Assembly: GCA_024687845.1 (NCBI GenBank)
Contig: JAILEL010000092.1
Location: 1 to 13,272 of the forward strand
Source of the DNA: Eubacterium sp.
GTDB lineage: Bacteria > Bacillota_A > Clostridia > Lachnospirales > Lachnospiraceae
Reading direction: 5' to 3'
DNA: 13,272 nucleotides
Part shown: positions 12,105 to 13,272 of the stretch, piece by piece
Layout of the letters: every line of letters starts with the position of its first letter
Position numbering within the stretch: the stretch's first letter is position 1
Notes under the pieces: model-generated
Databases searched by the model: none
Told to the model about the DNA's origin: nothing
Seen by the model: only the letters and a program-made list of their open reading frames with translations
Made by a program: the position numbers and the translations under genes

Positions 12105-12480
12105 TCTTCTTTACCTTTCCCTCAACAACAAACATCTCTTTTTCTTCCTCAGTTAAATCGCAAGGTAATACGCCTTTTCTCTTGGCATAAGCAACTATTC
12201 CTTCATAATCAATCTGGCATAATGGTCTTATAGATACAGGCTCTGATGTAGTTTTCAAAGATTTGTAATAAGATGCTGGTAGTGCAGAAGCAATCACTAT
12301 TTCGTTAACTGCATCACTAATCGAAATATGCATCTGCTCTTCAGGATATTTATCCATCACTTCGTTAAAGCCAGTTTTAGAAATAGTCTTATTTATCTCT
12401 TCGTCAGTCATACCACGCAATCTCATTTCAGCATGTATTCGAGCTATATAATCATTTTTCTGTTTTTTAGAAACTTTCAT
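12097..12480 (-). CDS. Unknown protein sharing the IDYxGIVAYAKxKG module
   Basis: A 127-residue protein. Residues 1-65 are helical and charged (YIARIHAEMRLRGMTDEEIN, KYPEEQMHISISDAVNEIV). Residues 89-117 carry QIDYEGIVAYAKRKG, then DLTEEEKEMF, the block also found in the 119-residue protein at 6888-7247; a shared YxKSLxTT precedes it in both. No ribosome site stands out; translation is probably coupled to the 32-codon gene that overlaps its start by 14 bases. The order 32-codon gene, this gene, tandem HTH-like gene and 129-codon gene looks like one operon. Confidence 0.7.
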   Translation of the reverse strand: MKVSKKQKNDYIARIHAEMRLRGMTDEEINKTISKTGFNEVMDKYPEEQMHISISDAVNEIVIASALPASYYKSLKTTSEPVSIRPLCQIDYEGIVAYAKRKGVLPCDLTEEEKEMFVVEGKVKKNV

Positions 12481-12565
12481 ATCTTCGTCTTACTGTTCTT
12501 ATCGTTGCTAACCAATTTAGGCCCTTGTGTGCAAGCACTTCATTATTGGAATACAACTTAGTCAT
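12467..12565 (-). CDS. 32-residue basic small protein
   Basis: A short frame with a strong AGGAGG site 11 bases ahead of its ATG. The product begins MTKLYSNNEVLAHKGLNW and ends LATIRTVRRRYESF, a basic, possibly amphipathic C-terminal helix. It runs past the ATG of the 127-codon gene and ends 14 bases inside it, which explains why that gene has no good ribosome site of its own. It may be a real small protein or a leader that couples translation. Confidence 0.5.
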   Translation of the reverse strand: MTKLYSNNEVLAHKGLNWLATIRTVRRRYESF

Positions 12566-12584
12566 ATCTTAGTTGTCCTCCTTT

Positions 12585-12830
12585 TTATTTTGCTTTATCT
12601 ATATCCGAAAACAATCTTAATCCTTTAAGCTGCGAATATTTATAGTTTTCATTCCAGTCAAGATCAAGAACTTCGTTAACAAGAAATTCATCATAGCCTA
12701 ATATTTTTGATATTTCGCCGCGACTAATACCAACTGCTTCCATTCGCTTCATGATACCATGCTGTTCGCGTAAAGCAGTTTGATATTGTAATGGTGATAA
12801 TACTTCCAACCAATAAACATGTCCACCCAT
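12585..12830 (-). CDS. Unrecognised 81-residue protein
   Basis: The product starts MGGHVYWLEVLSPLQYQTAL and includes GIMKRMEAVGISRGEISKI, then LGYDEFLVNEVLDLDW. The middle resembles an HTH-type helix pair (GISRGEISKILGYDEFLV). The ATG at 12830 follows GAGG with 5 bases between; a GTG two codons earlier overlaps that site. It lies 18 bases after the stop of the beta-rich gene and ahead of the 32-codon gene. DNA binding is possible but not shown. Confidence 0.6.
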   Translation of the reverse strand: MGGHVYWLEVLSPLQYQTALREQHGIMKRMEAVGISRGEISKILGYDEFLVNEVLDLDWNENYKYSQLKGLRLFSDIDKAK

Positions 12831-12848
12831 AGCCACCTCGAAGCTTTT

Positions 12849-13082
12849 CTATTCATCAAGCACTGTAATACTCTCTCCAGTAAAAGGACCATCAATCAAT
12901 AAATTTGTAAAGTTTGGAAATTTACCATTCTTCATCCGGCCAATTCCCACAGAAATAACATAATATTTAACACCAATTTCATTCTCAATATATACGCCGT
13001 TCTTTAATCCTTTACCGTTGCCTAAAATAGAGACCACGGTATTACCATTAAGCTGAAGGGTATCATTAACCTTATATATCAC
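12849..13082 (-). CDS. Beta-rich 77-residue protein, GTG start
   Basis: The GTG at 13082 is chosen because AAAGGAG lies 7 bases upstream; the in-frame ATG at 13106 has no site. The product runs IYKVNDTLQLNGNTVVSILG, then GLKNGVYIENEIGVKYYVI and NLLIDGPFTGESITVL. The strand pattern recalls the domain-2 beta-barrel of EF-Tu-type factors (V..D.F.I.G.G.V..G), a fold also seen in stand-alone small proteins, but this is a weak structural guess. The GTG overlaps the last 11 bases of the upstream gene, so the two are translationally coupled. Confidence 0.6.
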   Translation of the reverse strand: MIYKVNDTLQLNGNTVVSILGNGKGLKNGVYIENEIGVKYYVISVGIGRMKNGKFPNFTNLLIDGPFTGESITVLDE

Positions 13083-13257
13083 AGATATTCTCCTTTGGTT
13101 TACCATCTGGTGTTAAAACTCCAATACGGATAAGTGCTTTCTTAGATTCTTCGGCACTCATGGTTTTAACTTTCTCGGAATATTCTTTCATACCAGCAAT
13201 ATATTCTTCAAGAAGTTGGTGAGTTTGTATCAAGTGTAAGAGCAGAGCGAAAACCAT
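13072..13257 (-). CDS. Small protein with MSAEEA-type C-terminal motif; start uncertain
   Basis: The frame is open to the right edge, so the true start may lie outside the window; ATGs at 13257 and 13191 both lack a good ribosome site. From 13191 the product is MKEYSEKVKTMSAEESKKAL, then IRIGVLTPDGKPKENICDI, a pattern (a short helix, then LIRxGVLxPDGxxK) common in small Clostridia proteins found next to toxin-antitoxin-type genes. The stretch encoded by 13192-13257 is hydrophobic (VFALLLHLIQT). It is coupled to the beta-rich gene downstream. Function unknown. Confidence 0.5.
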   Translation of the reverse strand: MVFALLLHLIQTHQLLEEYIAGMKEYSEKVKTMSAEESKKALIRIGVLTPDGKPKENICDI

Positions 13258-13272
13258 CTTTTGAAGAATATA

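Overview
The window looks like accessory DNA from a low-GC Gram-positive anaerobe, most likely a Clostridia/Lachnospiraceae genome or a conjugative element in one. The grounds are strong AGGAGG-type ribosome binding sites, AT-rich coding sequence, TTGACA/TATAAT-type promoters, and family content (AAA-ATPase/PD-(D/E)XK proteins, Uma2 nuclease, XRE regulators, many short orphan proteins). Every gene I can support reads on the minus strand, so transcription runs from high to low coordinates. Taxonomy is inferred from style only; there is no rRNA or core gene here.

Left end (1-750): a visibly more GC-rich block holds the first codons of a ParA-type ATPase, a SymE/AbrB-like gene just upstream of it, a strong hairpin terminator, a heavily base-paired stretch that may be a group II intron remnant, and the first ~34 codons of a P-loop (PIF1/RecD-like) helicase cut off inside its Walker A motif. 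This is a recombination junction between mobile-element backbone and the AT-rich cargo to its right.

750-3040: a four-gene run made of two small membrane proteins, an XRE regulator and a 378-residue protein that joins a His/Cys cluster to an RNase H fold with its acidic residues intact. 3041-3436 has no gene but contains a compact RNA-like structure: a 12-bp closing helix around three hairpins, followed at once by a terminator. 3437-4560: a second XRE regulator with its own consensus promoter and probable operators.

4564-9400: an AAA-ATPase/PD-(D/E)XK nuclease gene with its own promoter, then a chain of tightly packed small unknown genes (316, 119, 64 and 136 codons), then a previously hidden 59-codon gene with a switch-like leader, then a Uma2-family nuclease. 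Two identical 26-bp stem-loop repeats bracket the Uma2 unit. 9400-13272: a broken ribbon-helix-helix-like gene and a long, closely packed array of small unknown proteins with a minimal nucleotidyltransferase in the middle. The array includes a protein built from two copies of one 46-residue unit, a 32-codon gene missed by length cut-offs, and at least one frameshifted gene.

Overall this is a decaying and reshuffling island of small toxin/antitoxin- or defence-like modules. Duplication and deletion can be read directly: a 24-codon gene at 7330-7404 is exactly the 129-codon gene at 11348-11737 minus 105 codons, with a 7-bp repeat at the deletion ends. Most products are unrecognised, and functions are given only where motifs support them.
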